In this document: positions 44,271-52,970 of the stretch, in pieces
Position numbering within the stretch: position 1 is the stretch's first letter
How the letters are laid out: every line of letters begins with the position of its first letter
Source of the DNA: Mesorhizobium sp. M2E.F.Ca.ET.219.01.1.1
Lineage (GTDB): Bacteria > Pseudomonadota > Alphaproteobacteria > Rhizobiales > Rhizobiaceae
NCBI RefSeq assembly: GCF_004016445.2
Contig: NZ_SADT02000013.1
Coordinates: 1-53,080, forward strand
Direction: 5' to 3'
Length of the DNA stretch: 53,080 nt
Translations under genes and position numbers: made by a program
The notes under the pieces: generated by a model
What the model saw: only the letters and a program-made list of their open reading frames with translations
The model's database searches: none
What the model was told of the DNA's origin: nothing

Positions 44271-45638
44271 TCAGTCCTCCCGAAGAAAGGCGCCGACGGG
44301 CGCCGGCCGGACAGGCGCCTGCCCGCGAAACCGACCGACATCCCTTGACGCGCATCCGGATTGCGCGGCGACGAGCTCGACGGCCGCCAAGTGGCAATAG
44401 CGCCCTTGGCAGCGCCCCATGCCGACGCGTGAAAGCGACTTCACCCTGTTGGCCTCGCCGCCGCCGAAATCCGCACCCTCGCGCACGGCTGCGGCAGTGA
44501 TGTTTTCGCAGCGGCAGACGATCGCGTCGTCGGGCATTGTTCGCACCATCTCGGCCGGCCAGGGAAAGGCACGAGCCAGGCCGCAGGCAAAACGCTTGAG
44601 TCGCGCCAGCTTGCGCAGGTCAGCTTGGACGGGAGATGCCGCATGCCCGAGATCCTTGAGGCATGCCACGGCCGCGAGACGCCCCGCGATCTCCGCCCCA
44701 TCCGCGCCGATGAGACGAGCCCCGTCGCCTGCAAGGTAGACTCCGTTGCCGGCCCGCCCCATCGCGTCGGTCTGCGGCAGCCATTGTTGCCACTGCTCGT
44801 CATAGGCAAAGACGCATCCGACCAGATCGGCCAGATGCGTCTCCGCCCGCAGGTGCCAACCCATGCCGACCATGTCGCATGGGGTGATGCGCTGCCGTCC
44901 GCCGGCATCGCGCCAGCGCATCGCAATGACGCCCGACGCGTTCGCCTCGATGCGCTCCACCGTTACGCCCGCATGATAGCGGCCACCGAGCCGCGCCCTT
45001 AGGGTCAGACCGCGCAACGCAACGATCGGCCGGGCCGCGAGTCCAGGGAATCCCCTCATCTGCCGGCGCCACGAGGATGTGTCCAGCACCGCCGTCACGT
45101 CGGCTCCGGCCTTGAGGAGTTGCGCGCCGACCAGCGTCAGCAGAGGTCCAGATCCGATGAGAACGATGCGCCGTCCGAGCGCCACGCCCTGCGCCTTGAG
45201 CGCGATCTGCGCCGCGCCGAGGCTGTAGACGCCGGCGTTCTGCCAGCCCGGGATCGGAGCGATGCGATCGGACGCGCCGGTGGCAAGAACCAGGCGGTCG
45301 TAGCTGATCACCTGCACCCCGCCCTCGCCCAGCACATGCAGCCGCCCCTGATGCACGGCAATGACGGAGCTGTGTGCTTGATAAGTGAGCTGCCGCTCTT
45401 CGGTCAGCCGGTCAAAGAGCGCATGCAGTTCTTGCGCCTTCACTGCCTCCGACCCATAGAGCTGTTCCGGCGTGCGGACGAACCCGTCCGGCGGGCGGCG
45501 ATAGATCTGCCCACCGGCGCAATGGCCTTCGTCGATCACCACCGGATGGAGCCCGGCTGCGACCAGCGTTGCCGCTGCCCTTATGCCGGCGGGACCGGCG
45601 CCGACGATCACGATTTTCGGCGATGAGGGCCTACTCAC
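44271..45638 (-). CDS. FAD/NAD oxidoreductase with BFD-type [2Fe-2S] tail (HcnB/OoxA-like)
   Basis: A 455-aa subunit from a GTG at 45638 that overlaps the upstream stop by 4 bp (GTGA), with GGAGAG as ribosome site. The FAD loop is KIVIVGAGPAGIRAA and a second dinucleotide region is RIVLIGSGPLLTLVGAQLLK. The C-terminal BFD-like domain carries C375, C377, C410 and C415 (VCRCENIT and GRCQGRYC), which fit a [2Fe-2S] cluster. This is the alpha-type subunit of heterotrimeric amine or amino-acid dehydrogenases such as octopine/nopaline oxidase or hydrogen cyanide synthase. Confidence 0.85.
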   Translation of the reverse strand: MSRPSSPKIVIVGAGPAGIRAAATLVAAGLHPVVIDEGHCAGGQIYRRPPDGFVRTPEQLYGSEAVKAQELHALFDRLTEERQLTYQAHSSVIAVHQGRLHVLGEGGVQVISYDRLVLATGASDRIAPIPGWQNAGVYSLGAAQIALKAQGVALGRRIVLIGSGPLLTLVGAQLLKAGADVTAVLDTSSWRRQMRGFPGLAARPIVALRGLTLRARLGGRYHAGVTVERIEANASGVIAMRWRDAGGRQRITPCDMVGMGWHLRAETHLADLVGCVFAYDEQWQQWLPQTDAMGRAGNGVYLAGDGARLIGADGAEIAGRLAAVACLKDLGHAASPVQADLRKLARLKRFACGLARAFPWPAEMVRTMPDDAIVCRCENITAAAVREGADFGGGEANRVKSLSRVGMGRCQGRYCHLAAVELVAAQSGCASRDVGRFRGQAPVRPAPVGAFLRED

Positions 45639-45937
45639 GGCCAGCTCTCCGGGGGCGTCGTGCGCAACCACATGCCCTCAGTGACAGGCGTGGAACACGC
45701 CCGCAGGCGTGGTCCCTCCTCCTGCCACACCCAGCAATCCTGGCAGGCTCCCATTAGACAAAAGCCGGCGCGCGGCTCAGGTCCGAACTCGGAACTCCGC
45801 AATGCGTGTCCTGAAGCCAGCATCGCGGTCAGCACCGTATCGCCGAAAAGTGCTGAGCGCTTCTCGCCGTCAAGAAAGAACTGTACCTCCGCCCGGTCGC
45901 GCTCGGCCAGCCGGACGATGCGACCGGCGTTGATCAT
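45635..45937 (-). CDS. small [2Fe-2S] ferredoxin-like subunit (HcnA type)
   Basis: A 100-aa protein with a plant-ferredoxin-like fold (Fer2_4). Cluster ligands are C60, C65, C68 and C81 in GFCLMGACQDCWVWQEEG and RACSTPV. It passes electrons within the multisubunit dehydrogenase. Its ATG overlaps the hyuB stop (ATGA) and its stop overlaps the next start (GTGA), so all four operon genes are translationally coupled. Confidence 0.85.
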   Translation of the reverse strand: MINAGRIVRLAERDRAEVQFFLDGEKRSALFGDTVLTAMLASGHALRSSEFGPEPRAGFCLMGACQDCWVWQEEGPRLRACSTPVTEGMWLRTTPPESWP

Positions 45938-47928
45938 TCCGCGGCCTCTCGCACCGGTTTCGGACGCGGCAGTTCGGGAAAGCGTTCGCAGACCGCATCA
46001 AAGGCGGCCTGGACGCCCTCCGGCCCGGTGCGCCCTTTCATGCGCCGAAAAATCTCGGTCTTGGCGAAGAACCGCCAGTGGATCGGCAAAGCATCCAGCA
46101 CGGCGTGGAGCCGGTCATAGGCTGCCGGCGTCCACTGCGCTTCGTAGCCTTCGCGCTCCGGGCCGAAATGAAAATGACCGGCGGCCGGCTTGTGCTGCGC
46201 GCGCAATTCGTTCGTCGCCTGCTCGTCAACCTCGCCGTCGCAAAAGACGACGCCATAGTCGCGCTCTGCCGCTGCCGGCGTGAGATAGCCACGTCGCACG
46301 TCCTGCGCGACCCGCCAAGGCTCGCGCTGATGCGGATCGCCGCGCCCGCCGCCACCGGCGGAGCGGATCTCGAGCACGTCGCCCGGCTGCAGCACCGCCG
46401 TGTCGATGTTTCCCAGCCGCCGCTCGTGACTGGTTCCCGGATTGACGACCATGTCCGACAGGCCGGCCGCCTTGCCGCCCAGCACGCCCCACGGCCGGAA
46501 GAAACTGCGATCGCGATTGCGCGCCGTGATCCTGGAGTCCGGCGCGAAGACGCGAAACGCCATCTCGGTCGCCAGCCCACCCCGCCAGCGGCCGGCACCG
46601 CCGCTGTCCCGGGCGAGCCCGTATTTTACAAACTCCACCGGCGTCTCGGTCTCGGTGATCTCGATAGGCGTGTTCTTCAGATAGGCGGCATCGGCGCCCG
46701 ACCCGTTGGTGCCATCGCGATGCGGCATCGCGCCGCCGCCGCCCACAACCGGGTTCACCGCCGCGATGACGCTGCGGCTGGTGCGCTCGTCCGTGGTCAT
46801 GACGTTGACGATGCAATTGTTGCCGGCCGGCGCCGCGGGCAGGCGTTCCGGCACCGCTTGGGAAAAGGCGCCGAAGATGACCGAGCGCAGCCGGGCGCAG
46901 GTCAACGAACGCATGCCGACGGCGGCGGGATGGACCGGGTTTAGCACCGACCCTTGCGGCGTGATGCAGGTGAACGGCCGGGTAAGCCCGGTGTTGAGCA
47001 GGATCTTCGGATTGAGCGTGTAGAGCACGTAGTAGACGCCGACGAGCAGCATGGTGTGTCGCGGATCGCCGCCCGAAGGCACGTTGAGCGACGAACCTAG
47101 CTGCGGATCGGAGCCGGTGAAGTCGAGCACCGCCTCGTCGCCCTTGATCGTCAGCCTCAGTTTCAGCCGGCAGGGATTGGCTTCGACCGAATCCTCGTCG
47201 GCATAGTCGGCGAATTCCCAGGTGCCGTCGGGCATGGCGCGCAGCACGTCTCGCGCCTGCGCCTCGGCGTGATCGAGAAGCGCGGCGACCCCTTCGACGA
47301 AGCCGGCCGTGCCGAACTTTTTGACCATCGCCTGGATCTTGCGCTCGCCGGTATTGAGCGCGCCGACCAGCGCCTTGATGTCGCCGATATTGAGGTCGGG
47401 CTTGCGCACATTGGTGCTCATGATCCGCAGGATCGTCTCGTCGAAGACGCCCTCGCGCACCAACTTCATCGGCGGAAAGCGGATGCCTTCCTGATGGATC
47501 TCGGTCAGCGCGCGGCTAAGGGATGCCGGCACCGCCCCGCCCATGTCGGTGTTGTGGATGTGGCCACCGGTCCAGGCGACGATCTCGCCTTCGACGAAGA
47601 CCGGCTTCCACAGATGCGTATCGGGCGCGTGCGTGGCGACATGGCCTGAATAGGGATCGTTGGTGAAGGCGACGTCGCCCGGCCGATAATCATCCACCAT
47701 CGCGATCGCGCGGTGATAGGAAAGGCCGGGGTACCAGGTGGCGCCGAGTTCCATCGGGACGGCGAAGGTCGCGCCCGAGCGGTCCATCAGCATCACCGTG
47801 AAATCCTGCGTTTCCTTGACGAAGGCCGAGTGCGCGGTGCGGTGCAGCGTGTGGGCCATGTTCTCGGCCGCCGCGCGGGCATGGTTGGCCAGAACCTGAA
47901 GGTTTGTGCGGTCGAACAAGGGCGTCAC
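45934..47928 (-). CDS. hyuB: hydantoinase/oxoprolinase B subunit (HyuB)
   Basis: A 664-aa HyuB-family protein from a GTG overlapping the hyuA stop by 4 bp. Typical segments are NMAHTLHRTAHSAFVKETQD, DPYSGHVATHAPDTHLWKPV, GGHIHNTDMGGAVPASLSRA and a late GGGGRGDPHQREPWRV. With HyuA it forms an ATP-dependent enzyme that opens hydantoin or 5-oxoproline rings. The direct coupling to a flavin dehydrogenase pair suggests that the ring-opened product, an N-substituted amino acid, is then oxidised. Confidence 0.9.
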   Translation of the reverse strand: MTPLFDRTNLQVLANHARAAAENMAHTLHRTAHSAFVKETQDFTVMLMDRSGATFAVPMELGATWYPGLSYHRAIAMVDDYRPGDVAFTNDPYSGHVATHAPDTHLWKPVFVEGEIVAWTGGHIHNTDMGGAVPASLSRALTEIHQEGIRFPPMKLVREGVFDETILRIMSTNVRKPDLNIGDIKALVGALNTGERKIQAMVKKFGTAGFVEGVAALLDHAEAQARDVLRAMPDGTWEFADYADEDSVEANPCRLKLRLTIKGDEAVLDFTGSDPQLGSSLNVPSGGDPRHTMLLVGVYYVLYTLNPKILLNTGLTRPFTCITPQGSVLNPVHPAAVGMRSLTCARLRSVIFGAFSQAVPERLPAAPAGNNCIVNVMTTDERTSRSVIAAVNPVVGGGGAMPHRDGTNGSGADAAYLKNTPIEITETETPVEFVKYGLARDSGGAGRWRGGLATEMAFRVFAPDSRITARNRDRSFFRPWGVLGGKAAGLSDMVVNPGTSHERRLGNIDTAVLQPGDVLEIRSAGGGGRGDPHQREPWRVAQDVRRGYLTPAAAERDYGVVFCDGEVDEQATNELRAQHKPAAGHFHFGPEREGYEAQWTPAAYDRLHAVLDALPIHWRFFAKTEIFRRMKGRTGPEGVQAAFDAVCERFPELPRPKPVREAAE

Positions 47929-50003
47929 TCCGCAAAGGTCAGAAGAAGGTTGAGGTGGCGGTCGACCCGAGCCTGCGTTCCGGCGGGGATGGCGAAGGTG
48001 GTGTCTTCCTGCACCACCACGGCGGGACCCTGGAACGTGCTGCCGGGTTCGAGCGCCTGCCGGTCGTAGAGGTCGACAGTTTCGACGCTCAGGCCGGCGT
48101 AGATCGGAATCCGGCGCGCTGGGCTGGCCAGGGCCTCTATCTCGTCTGCCTCCGGGAAGGAGAGGGCCGGCCCTGAGCCGATTGCCGACAGCCGGACATT
48201 CACAAGCTCGATTGCGCCGTTCGGGTCGTGGAAATCGTAGAGCTGTTCATGGGTTCGGTGGAAGGCTTGCGCGATTGCCTCCGCATCGCTCTCTGCTAGC
48301 CATTTCGGCGAAAGGACGACCTCGATCTCATAGCTCTGCCCGATGTAGCGCATGTCGCAGGAGAGATTGAGTTCAGCGGCCGCATGATGCCCCTGCGCCG
48401 CAAGCCAGTCGCGCCCCTCCTGCGCCAGTGCCTCGAAAGCCGCGCGAATCGCGGGGAGCGAGGCGGCTGACAGCGGGCTGAAGATGGTGCGGATGAAGTC
48501 GCCGCGCAGATCCGCAACCAGTCCTCCCAGCGCCGACACCACGCCAGGGCGGCGCGGCGCCATGACGCGCTTCATGCCGAGTTCGCGGGCAAGGAAGGCG
48601 CCGAGCATCGGGCCGCCGCCGCCAAAGGGCATCAGCGTGAAATCGCGCAGGTCGACGCCGGCCCTCGAGGCGAGCTTCTCGACCTCGACGAACATTTCCG
48701 ACACCGCGATGTCGAGGATCGCCTGCGCCGTCTGCTCGACCGGGCGACCCAGCCGGGCGGCAAGGTCGCCGACCGCGCGATGCGCCAATCCGGTATCGAT
48801 GCTGAGCTGGCCATAGGCCATCTCGCTGTGACCAAGCCATCCGCACACCACCATGGCATCCGTGACCGTCGCCCGCATGCCGCCGCGGCCGTAGCAGGCG
48901 GGTCCTGGCGTCGAGCCGGCCGATTCCGGTCCGACGCGCAGCACCCCTTGCGCATCGACGCTGGCGATCGAGCCCCCACCGACACCGATCGAGCTCACCG
49001 ACACGGAAGGAATATGCAGCGGAAACTCTCCGATCAGCTCGCCGGTGCCGAACTGCGCCTCGCCGCCGATGATCAGTGCGAAATCGGCGGACGTGCCGCC
49101 GATGTCGAGAGTGAGGATCCTGTCCTCGCCGGCCTGGCGCGCCAACCAGGAAGCGCCGATGACGCCGGAAGCCGTTCCGGACAACAGCATGTTGACGCAA
49201 GCGCGCTTGCCTTCGGCGGCGTTCATCAGCCCGCCATTCGATTTCGTCAGCATCGGCCGGGCCGACACGCCGCGGCTTGTCAACCGCTCCTCCAGCGCCG
49301 TCAGATAGCCCGAGACGCGCGGATGGACATAGCCGTTGAGAATGGCGGTCGAGCTGCGCTCATATTCGCGGATGACCGGCCAGACCTCGGCCGAGGTGAA
49401 GACGAAGAGCTCGGGCGCAAGGCGAGCGATCACCGACTTCACTGAGGCTTCCTGCGCGCCGTTGCGCCAGGCGTGAAGGAAGGAAACGATGATTCCTTGC
49501 GCGCCGTTGGCTTTCGCCGCTGCCACCGACCTTTCCACCGCCGCCATATCAGGCGCCTGCGACTCGCTGCCATCGGCGCGCATCCGGGCCGGAATACCGA
49601 ACACCATGTCGCGCGGGATCAGCGGATCCGAGCGTGAGCAGAACAGCGAATACATGTCCGGCATGCGCAGCCGCGCCAGTTCGATGACGTCCTCGAAGCC
49701 GGCATTGGTGAACAGCGCCAACGGCGCGCCCTTGCGTTGAATGATGGTGTTGATGCCGATGGTCGTGCCGTGCACGAAGCGCGTCATGTGCGTGGGATCG
49801 AAGCCCTCGCGTTCAGCGAGAAGCTTGAGGCCCGTCATCAGCTCGGCGCCCGGATCATCCGGTGTCGTCAGCACCTTCAGCGAAGCGACGCGTCCGGAGT
49901 TTGCCTCGAGCGCACAGAAATCGATGAAGGTCCCGCCGATATCGACGCCGACCTTCCAGTCGGCCTTGCTCCGCACCTCGTTCGCCGCGACGGCACCATC
50001 CAT
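47925..50003 (-). CDS. hyuA: hydantoinase/oxoprolinase A subunit (HyuA)
   Basis: A 692-aa ATP-binding subunit of the actin-like/ASKHA fold. It begins WKVGVDIGGTFIDFCALEAN (phosphate-binding loop) and later has ILTLDIGGTSADFALIIGGE, GVGGGSIASVDAQGVLRVGP and FGGGGPMLGAFLARELGM. ATP is used to activate the ring carbonyl for hydrolysis. It heads the four-gene operon 50003-44271. The 90 nt upstream contain the end of the LysR gene and a LysR-type box. Confidence 0.9.
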   Translation of the reverse strand: MDGAVAANEVRSKADWKVGVDIGGTFIDFCALEANSGRVASLKVLTTPDDPGAELMTGLKLLAEREGFDPTHMTRFVHGTTIGINTIIQRKGAPLALFTNAGFEDVIELARLRMPDMYSLFCSRSDPLIPRDMVFGIPARMRADGSESQAPDMAAVERSVAAAKANGAQGIIVSFLHAWRNGAQEASVKSVIARLAPELFVFTSAEVWPVIREYERSSTAILNGYVHPRVSGYLTALEERLTSRGVSARPMLTKSNGGLMNAAEGKRACVNMLLSGTASGVIGASWLARQAGEDRILTLDIGGTSADFALIIGGEAQFGTGELIGEFPLHIPSVSVSSIGVGGGSIASVDAQGVLRVGPESAGSTPGPACYGRGGMRATVTDAMVVCGWLGHSEMAYGQLSIDTGLAHRAVGDLAARLGRPVEQTAQAILDIAVSEMFVEVEKLASRAGVDLRDFTLMPFGGGGPMLGAFLARELGMKRVMAPRRPGVVSALGGLVADLRGDFIRTIFSPLSAASLPAIRAAFEALAQEGRDWLAAQGHHAAAELNLSCDMRYIGQSYEIEVVLSPKWLAESDAEAIAQAFHRTHEQLYDFHDPNGAIELVNVRLSAIGSGPALSFPEADEIEALASPARRIPIYAGLSVETVDLYDRQALEPGSTFQGPAVVVQEDTTFAIPAGTQARVDRHLNLLLTFAE

Positions 50004-50081
50004 GATGTGTCCCTTCCTGTCTGCCGCCGGAAACTGGCACGAGCGGTCGGTCAGGGTCCAAGATGGATGAGGGGCAAGGAT

Positions 50082-50096
50082 ATAAGTCTTGCTTAT
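50082..50096. promoter_or_regulatory. LysR-type box in front of hyuA
   Basis: ATAAGTCTTGCTTAT is a 15-bp ATA-N9-TAT element with perfect 5-bp arms (ATAAG/CTTAT), the T-N11-A plan of LysR operators. It lies 79 nt upstream of the hyuA ATG and overlaps the LysR stop codon. A near twin lies at 51009-51023. Confidence 0.6.
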
Positions 50097-50998
50097 GCCT
50101 TGGCGCGGTGCTCGCCGAGGACGCCGGCGCAGGCCGCGCGGATTTCGTCGCGCATCATCTCGTCGGCCCGCGAAAGGGCTCGGGCGCGCGAGGTCAGCAG
50201 CGCGATCGGGAATTCCGGCCCGGCCGCCAACGGCCTGACGCTCAGCCCGGCGAACTGGTGCCAGGGCAGCAGCGCGTCGACCAGGCCTATGCCCAGGCCG
50301 GCCTGGACGAAGCCGACCGCGGAGATGGAGACGTCGATCTCCAGCGACGGCGAAAGCGCCACTCCTTGCGCGCGGGCAGCATGGGCCAGTTCGTCGGCGG
50401 GACGGGTGTTGCCGCGGTAGGATATCAGCTCCTCGCCGACGAGGTCGGCCAGCGTCAGCTCGGTTTTCTTCTGGAGCGCATGCCCGGCGGGCAGCAGGCA
50501 GGCGAAGCCGACGCTGCCCACCACTTCCGCCTCGATATCGGGCGGCAGCCGGTCGTCCAGGGCCACACCCAGGCTGGCGTCGCCGGCACGCAGCATGTCA
50601 ACGATCGCCGCGATCGGCGCGCTATGGGAACGCAGCAAAATATCGGGATGCCTCGCCCGGAATGCGGTGAAGGCGCGCGGCAATATCGCCATGGCCGGTG
50701 GCGGCGAGGCCGCGACCCGCACCAGTCCGGTCCGTCCGAGCCGCAGGTCGGTTGTCTTGCGGCGCAGGCCGTCGAGCCCCGCGGACAGCCGCTCGGCATC
50801 GGCGAAGAGCTCGAGCGCTTCCGGGGTCGGTCGCAGCCTGCCCTTAACCCGCTCGAACAGCGTGAAGCCGAGCTCGTCCTCGGTGTGGAGCAGGATCTGG
50901 CTGAGCGCAGGCTGGGAGATGTTCAGCATCCGCGCCGCGGCGGTCACGGTGCCGGCGCGCATGACGGCGATGAACACTTCGAGCTGCCGGGCCCGCAT
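50093..50998 (-). CDS. LysR-family regulator
   Basis: A 301-aa activator/repressor. The N-terminal helix-turn-helix is RQLEVFIAVMRAGTVTAAAR, then MLNISQPALSQILLHTEDEL. A periplasmic-binding-like effector domain follows (VRVAASPPPAMAILPRAF and later SISAVGFVQAGLGIGLVDAL). The ATG at 50998 has GGAG six nt upstream; the ATG at 51010 would fall inside the operator-like box and is less likely. It lies between hyuA (same strand) and the FAD oxidase at 51096 (divergent), and boxes in front of both suggest it controls both. Confidence 0.88.
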   Translation of the reverse strand: MRARQLEVFIAVMRAGTVTAAARMLNISQPALSQILLHTEDELGFTLFERVKGRLRPTPEALELFADAERLSAGLDGLRRKTTDLRLGRTGLVRVAASPPPAMAILPRAFTAFRARHPDILLRSHSAPIAAIVDMLRAGDASLGVALDDRLPPDIEAEVVGSVGFACLLPAGHALQKKTELTLADLVGEELISYRGNTRPADELAHAARAQGVALSPSLEIDVSISAVGFVQAGLGIGLVDALLPWHQFAGLSVRPLAAGPEFPIALLTSRARALSRADEMMRDEIRAACAGVLGEHRAKA

Positions 50999-51008
50999 TG
51001 CCCACTCC

Positions 51009-51023
51009 ATAGGTAAAGCTTAT
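51009..51023. promoter_or_regulatory. LysR-type box between lysR and the FAD oxidase
   Basis: ATAGGTAAAGCTTAT is a 15-bp ATA-N9-TAT element sharing ATA and GCTTAT with the box at 50082. It lies just upstream of the LysR start in the divergent gap with the FAD oxidase, where LysR proteins usually bind. Confidence 0.55.
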
Positions 51024-51095
51024 GGGTCTTGCCCAATCCCATCTTTGACGCAATGAAGTGGCGCCGACAAGATGGATGCATCCAAGGATCAAGGA

Positions 51096-52220
51096 ATGAC
51101 TATGGATGTGATCGTGCTGGGCGGCGGCCTGATGGGGACGGCTTCGGCGTATTTCCTCGTCCGGCGCGGCGCGCGCGTGACGCTGATCGAGCGCAACCGG
51201 ATCGGCACCGGCGCGACCGTCGCTTCGTTCGGCAACATCCGGCGCACCGGGCGCCATCTATCCCAGCTTCCATTGGCCCACCGATCGCTGAGGCTGTGGG
51301 GCGAAGCGGAAAAAATGCTTGGCCGCGACGTGGAATTCCGCGCGACCGGTCACATAAGGCTGATCTTCGACGAAGGAAGCCTTGCCGACATGCGCGCCTA
51401 TGCTCAAGCCGCGCGGCCATGGGGGCTCGAACTGGAGGAACTGGGGCCGAACGAGATCCGGTCCCGCTTTCCGGGCCTCGGCCCCGAGGCGATCGCGGCA
51501 TCGTTCTCGCCGCATGACGGCAGCGGCAATCCGCGGCTGATCGCGCCAGCTTTTGCCGAGGCTGCCCGCAAGCTCAGCGCGGAAATCGTCGAGGACACTG
51601 AGGTCGAGACGATCAAGCACACCGGCTCCGGTTTCCTTGTCGCCACTTCGAAAGGGTCTTTCGCCGCCGACTGCCTGCTTAACACCGCCGGCGCCTGGGG
51701 CGCGCGCGTCGCCGCGCGATTCGGCGAAGAGGTTCCACTGGAAGCGCGCGGCCCGCAGATGGGTGTGACCGAGCCGCTACCATATCGGGTCCTGCCGGTG
51801 GTCGGCATCTGGACGCGCGACAAGGACTATGGCGCTTATCTGCGTCAGGTCGAGCGGGGCAACATCGTCTTCGGCGGGGCGGCCGAAAGGGTATCGGTCG
51901 ACCTTGATCCAGGCCACGCGGCCGCCGACCCGATGCGGCTGCCGATACAATTGCGCGCCGTCGCGCGGCTGTTGCCGGCGATCGCAAAGGTCGCGGTCAT
52001 CCGCACATGGTCGGGCTGCGAGGGCTATGTACGCGACATGCTGCCGGTCATGGGACAATCAGCGACGACGCCGGGCCTGTTCCACGCCTTCGGCTTCTGC
52101 GGGCACGGATTCCAGTTAGGTCCGGGCGTGGGCGAGGCCATGGCCGAACTCATCACGACTGGTCGCTGCGAAACACCGCTCGATGATTTCAGAGCGGATC
52201 GTTTCAGTCGCGCGGCCTGA
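51096..52220 (+). CDS. FAD-dependent DAO-family oxidoreductase
   Basis: A 374-aa flavoprotein. Two close ATGs (51096 and 51102) each have AAGGA at usable distance; 51096 is used. The FAD loop is VIVLGGGLMGTASAYFLVRR, followed by ERNRIGTGATVASFGNIRRT. The late part has WSGCEGYVRDMLPVMG and HAFGFCGHGFQLGPGVGEAM. It resembles sarcosine/D-amino-acid oxidases and HcnC-type beta subunits. Divergent from lysR with a shared operator-like box, it is a second candidate partner for the HcnA/HcnB-like subunits. It would act on an N-substituted or D-amino acid, matching a hydantoinase product. Confidence 0.85.
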   Translation: MTMDVIVLGGGLMGTASAYFLVRRGARVTLIERNRIGTGATVASFGNIRRTGRHLSQLPLAHRSLRLWGEAEKMLGRDVEFRATGHIRLIFDEGSLADMRAYAQAARPWGLELEELGPNEIRSRFPGLGPEAIAASFSPHDGSGNPRLIAPAFAEAARKLSAEIVEDTEVETIKHTGSGFLVATSKGSFAADCLLNTAGAWGARVAARFGEEVPLEARGPQMGVTEPLPYRVLPVVGIWTRDKDYGAYLRQVERGNIVFGGAAERVSVDLDPGHAAADPMRLPIQLRAVARLLPAIAKVAVIRTWSGCEGYVRDMLPVMGQSATTPGLFHAFGFCGHGFQLGPGVGEAMAELITTGRCETPLDDFRADRFSRAA

Positions 52221-52490
52221 CAAAGCGAACCGATCGCGATTGGCCTGCCCGGGACGCCAGCGATGACCGTTTTTAGGAAACGCCGGAGGATACTGCGACG
52301 GATGGCATCGGGCGCAAAGCGGTCTTTCCGACATCGGCCCGGGTGCCTATCTTTACCAACACCAGCAGCCTTAAAGGCGGGGTACACCGCGCCTTGGCGC
52401 GCTAACCTGCCCGCGTTCCCGTTTCGCGCGACTTCTCGGAGCGGTGATGCGCCTCTGGCTCGCCGCGGCGATTGCGCGCCCTTCCAACAC

Positions 52491-52519
52491 AAAAACCGCC
52501 CCGGTTAGACCGAGGCGGT
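52491..52519 (-). terminator. intrinsic terminator of the rRNA operon
   Basis: On the minus strand an 11-bp stem (one mismatch) with a TAA loop is followed by TTTTT. It lies about 20 nt beyond the tRNA-fMet 3' end and closes the rrn transcript. The 52221-52490 stretch before it has no gene I can support. Confidence 0.8.
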
Positions 52520-52538
52520 AATTGATTTATGATAAAAT

Positions 52539-52554
<16 letters not shown>
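52491..52554 (-). repeat. direct repeat partner of 23575-23638
   Basis: This is the intact version: the end of functional tRNA-fMet, linker and terminator, matching the left copy at 62 of 64 positions. The two copies bracket a segment of about 29 kb. Confidence 0.75.
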
Positions 52555-52615
<61 letters not shown>

Positions 52616-52620
52616 TCACC

Positions 52621-52738
52621 TACGAGCAAGCGTTTGCCTGCGACTACGAGCAAGCGTTTGCTTGCGACTACGAGCAAGCGTTTGCTTGCGACTACGAGCA
52701 AGCGTTTGCTTGCGACTACGAGCAAGCGTTTGCTTGCG
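52621..52738 (-). repeat. five tandem 24-bp hairpin units between 5S rRNA and tRNA-fMet
   Basis: The unit TACGAGCAAGCGTTTGCTTG + CGAC is repeated five times (52621-52644, 52645-52668, 52669-52692, 52693-52716 and 52717-52738 shortened). The first unit has one C for T change. Each unit holds GCAAGC and GCTTGC arms, so the rrn transcript would carry five identical small hairpins. Confidence 0.9.
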
Positions 52739-52800
52739 TTCTTGGACGTAAGCGCACGCCTACGGATAGGCTGGCCTACAAATAGGTAGATGGCGCACCA

Positions 52801-52825
52801 AATGAAAGGGCCGCTTACGCGGCCC
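52801..52825 (-). terminator. terminator-like hairpin after 5S rRNA
   Basis: On the minus strand a perfect 7-bp GC stem (52808-52814 with 52819-52825) with a 4-nt loop is followed by TTTCATT. It lies between 5S rRNA and the tandem repeats. As tRNA-fMet is further downstream, it would need to be leaky or act in processing. Confidence 0.45.
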
Positions 52826-52847
52826 GGGATCCCGTTTGGCGGGCCTC

Positions 52848-52895
52848 ATGCATGTCGCTCAAAAGTATTAGCGGTTTTGAGCCGACGACATGCAT
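52848..52895. repeat. palindromic intergenic repeat, copy 2
   Basis: The ends match the element at 26887-26935 (ATGCATGTCG and CGACATGCAT), and the core has CTCAAAAG and GGTTTTGAG arms giving a long stem. It lies within the transcribed spacer between 5S rRNA and tRNA-fMet. Confidence 0.65.
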
Positions 52896-52970
52896 CACTA
52901 AAATCGCAGAGAGAAGATTTACCTCCATCCGGAGCTTGATCCGGCTGTGAGGGTGAACATGCGTTTAGCA

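Noticed and set aside
45934..50003. Acetone carboxylase (AcxAB) as the identity of the HyuA/HyuB pair, which would fit a propane-to-acetone pathway
   Set aside because: There is no gene for the small third subunit, and the overlapping dehydrogenase genes point to hydantoin or oxoproline-type substrates. HyuA/HyuB homology alone cannot separate the two, so a phylogeny would settle it.
52621..52738. CRISPR array
   Set aside because: The units are directly tandem with no spacers and no cas genes are present.
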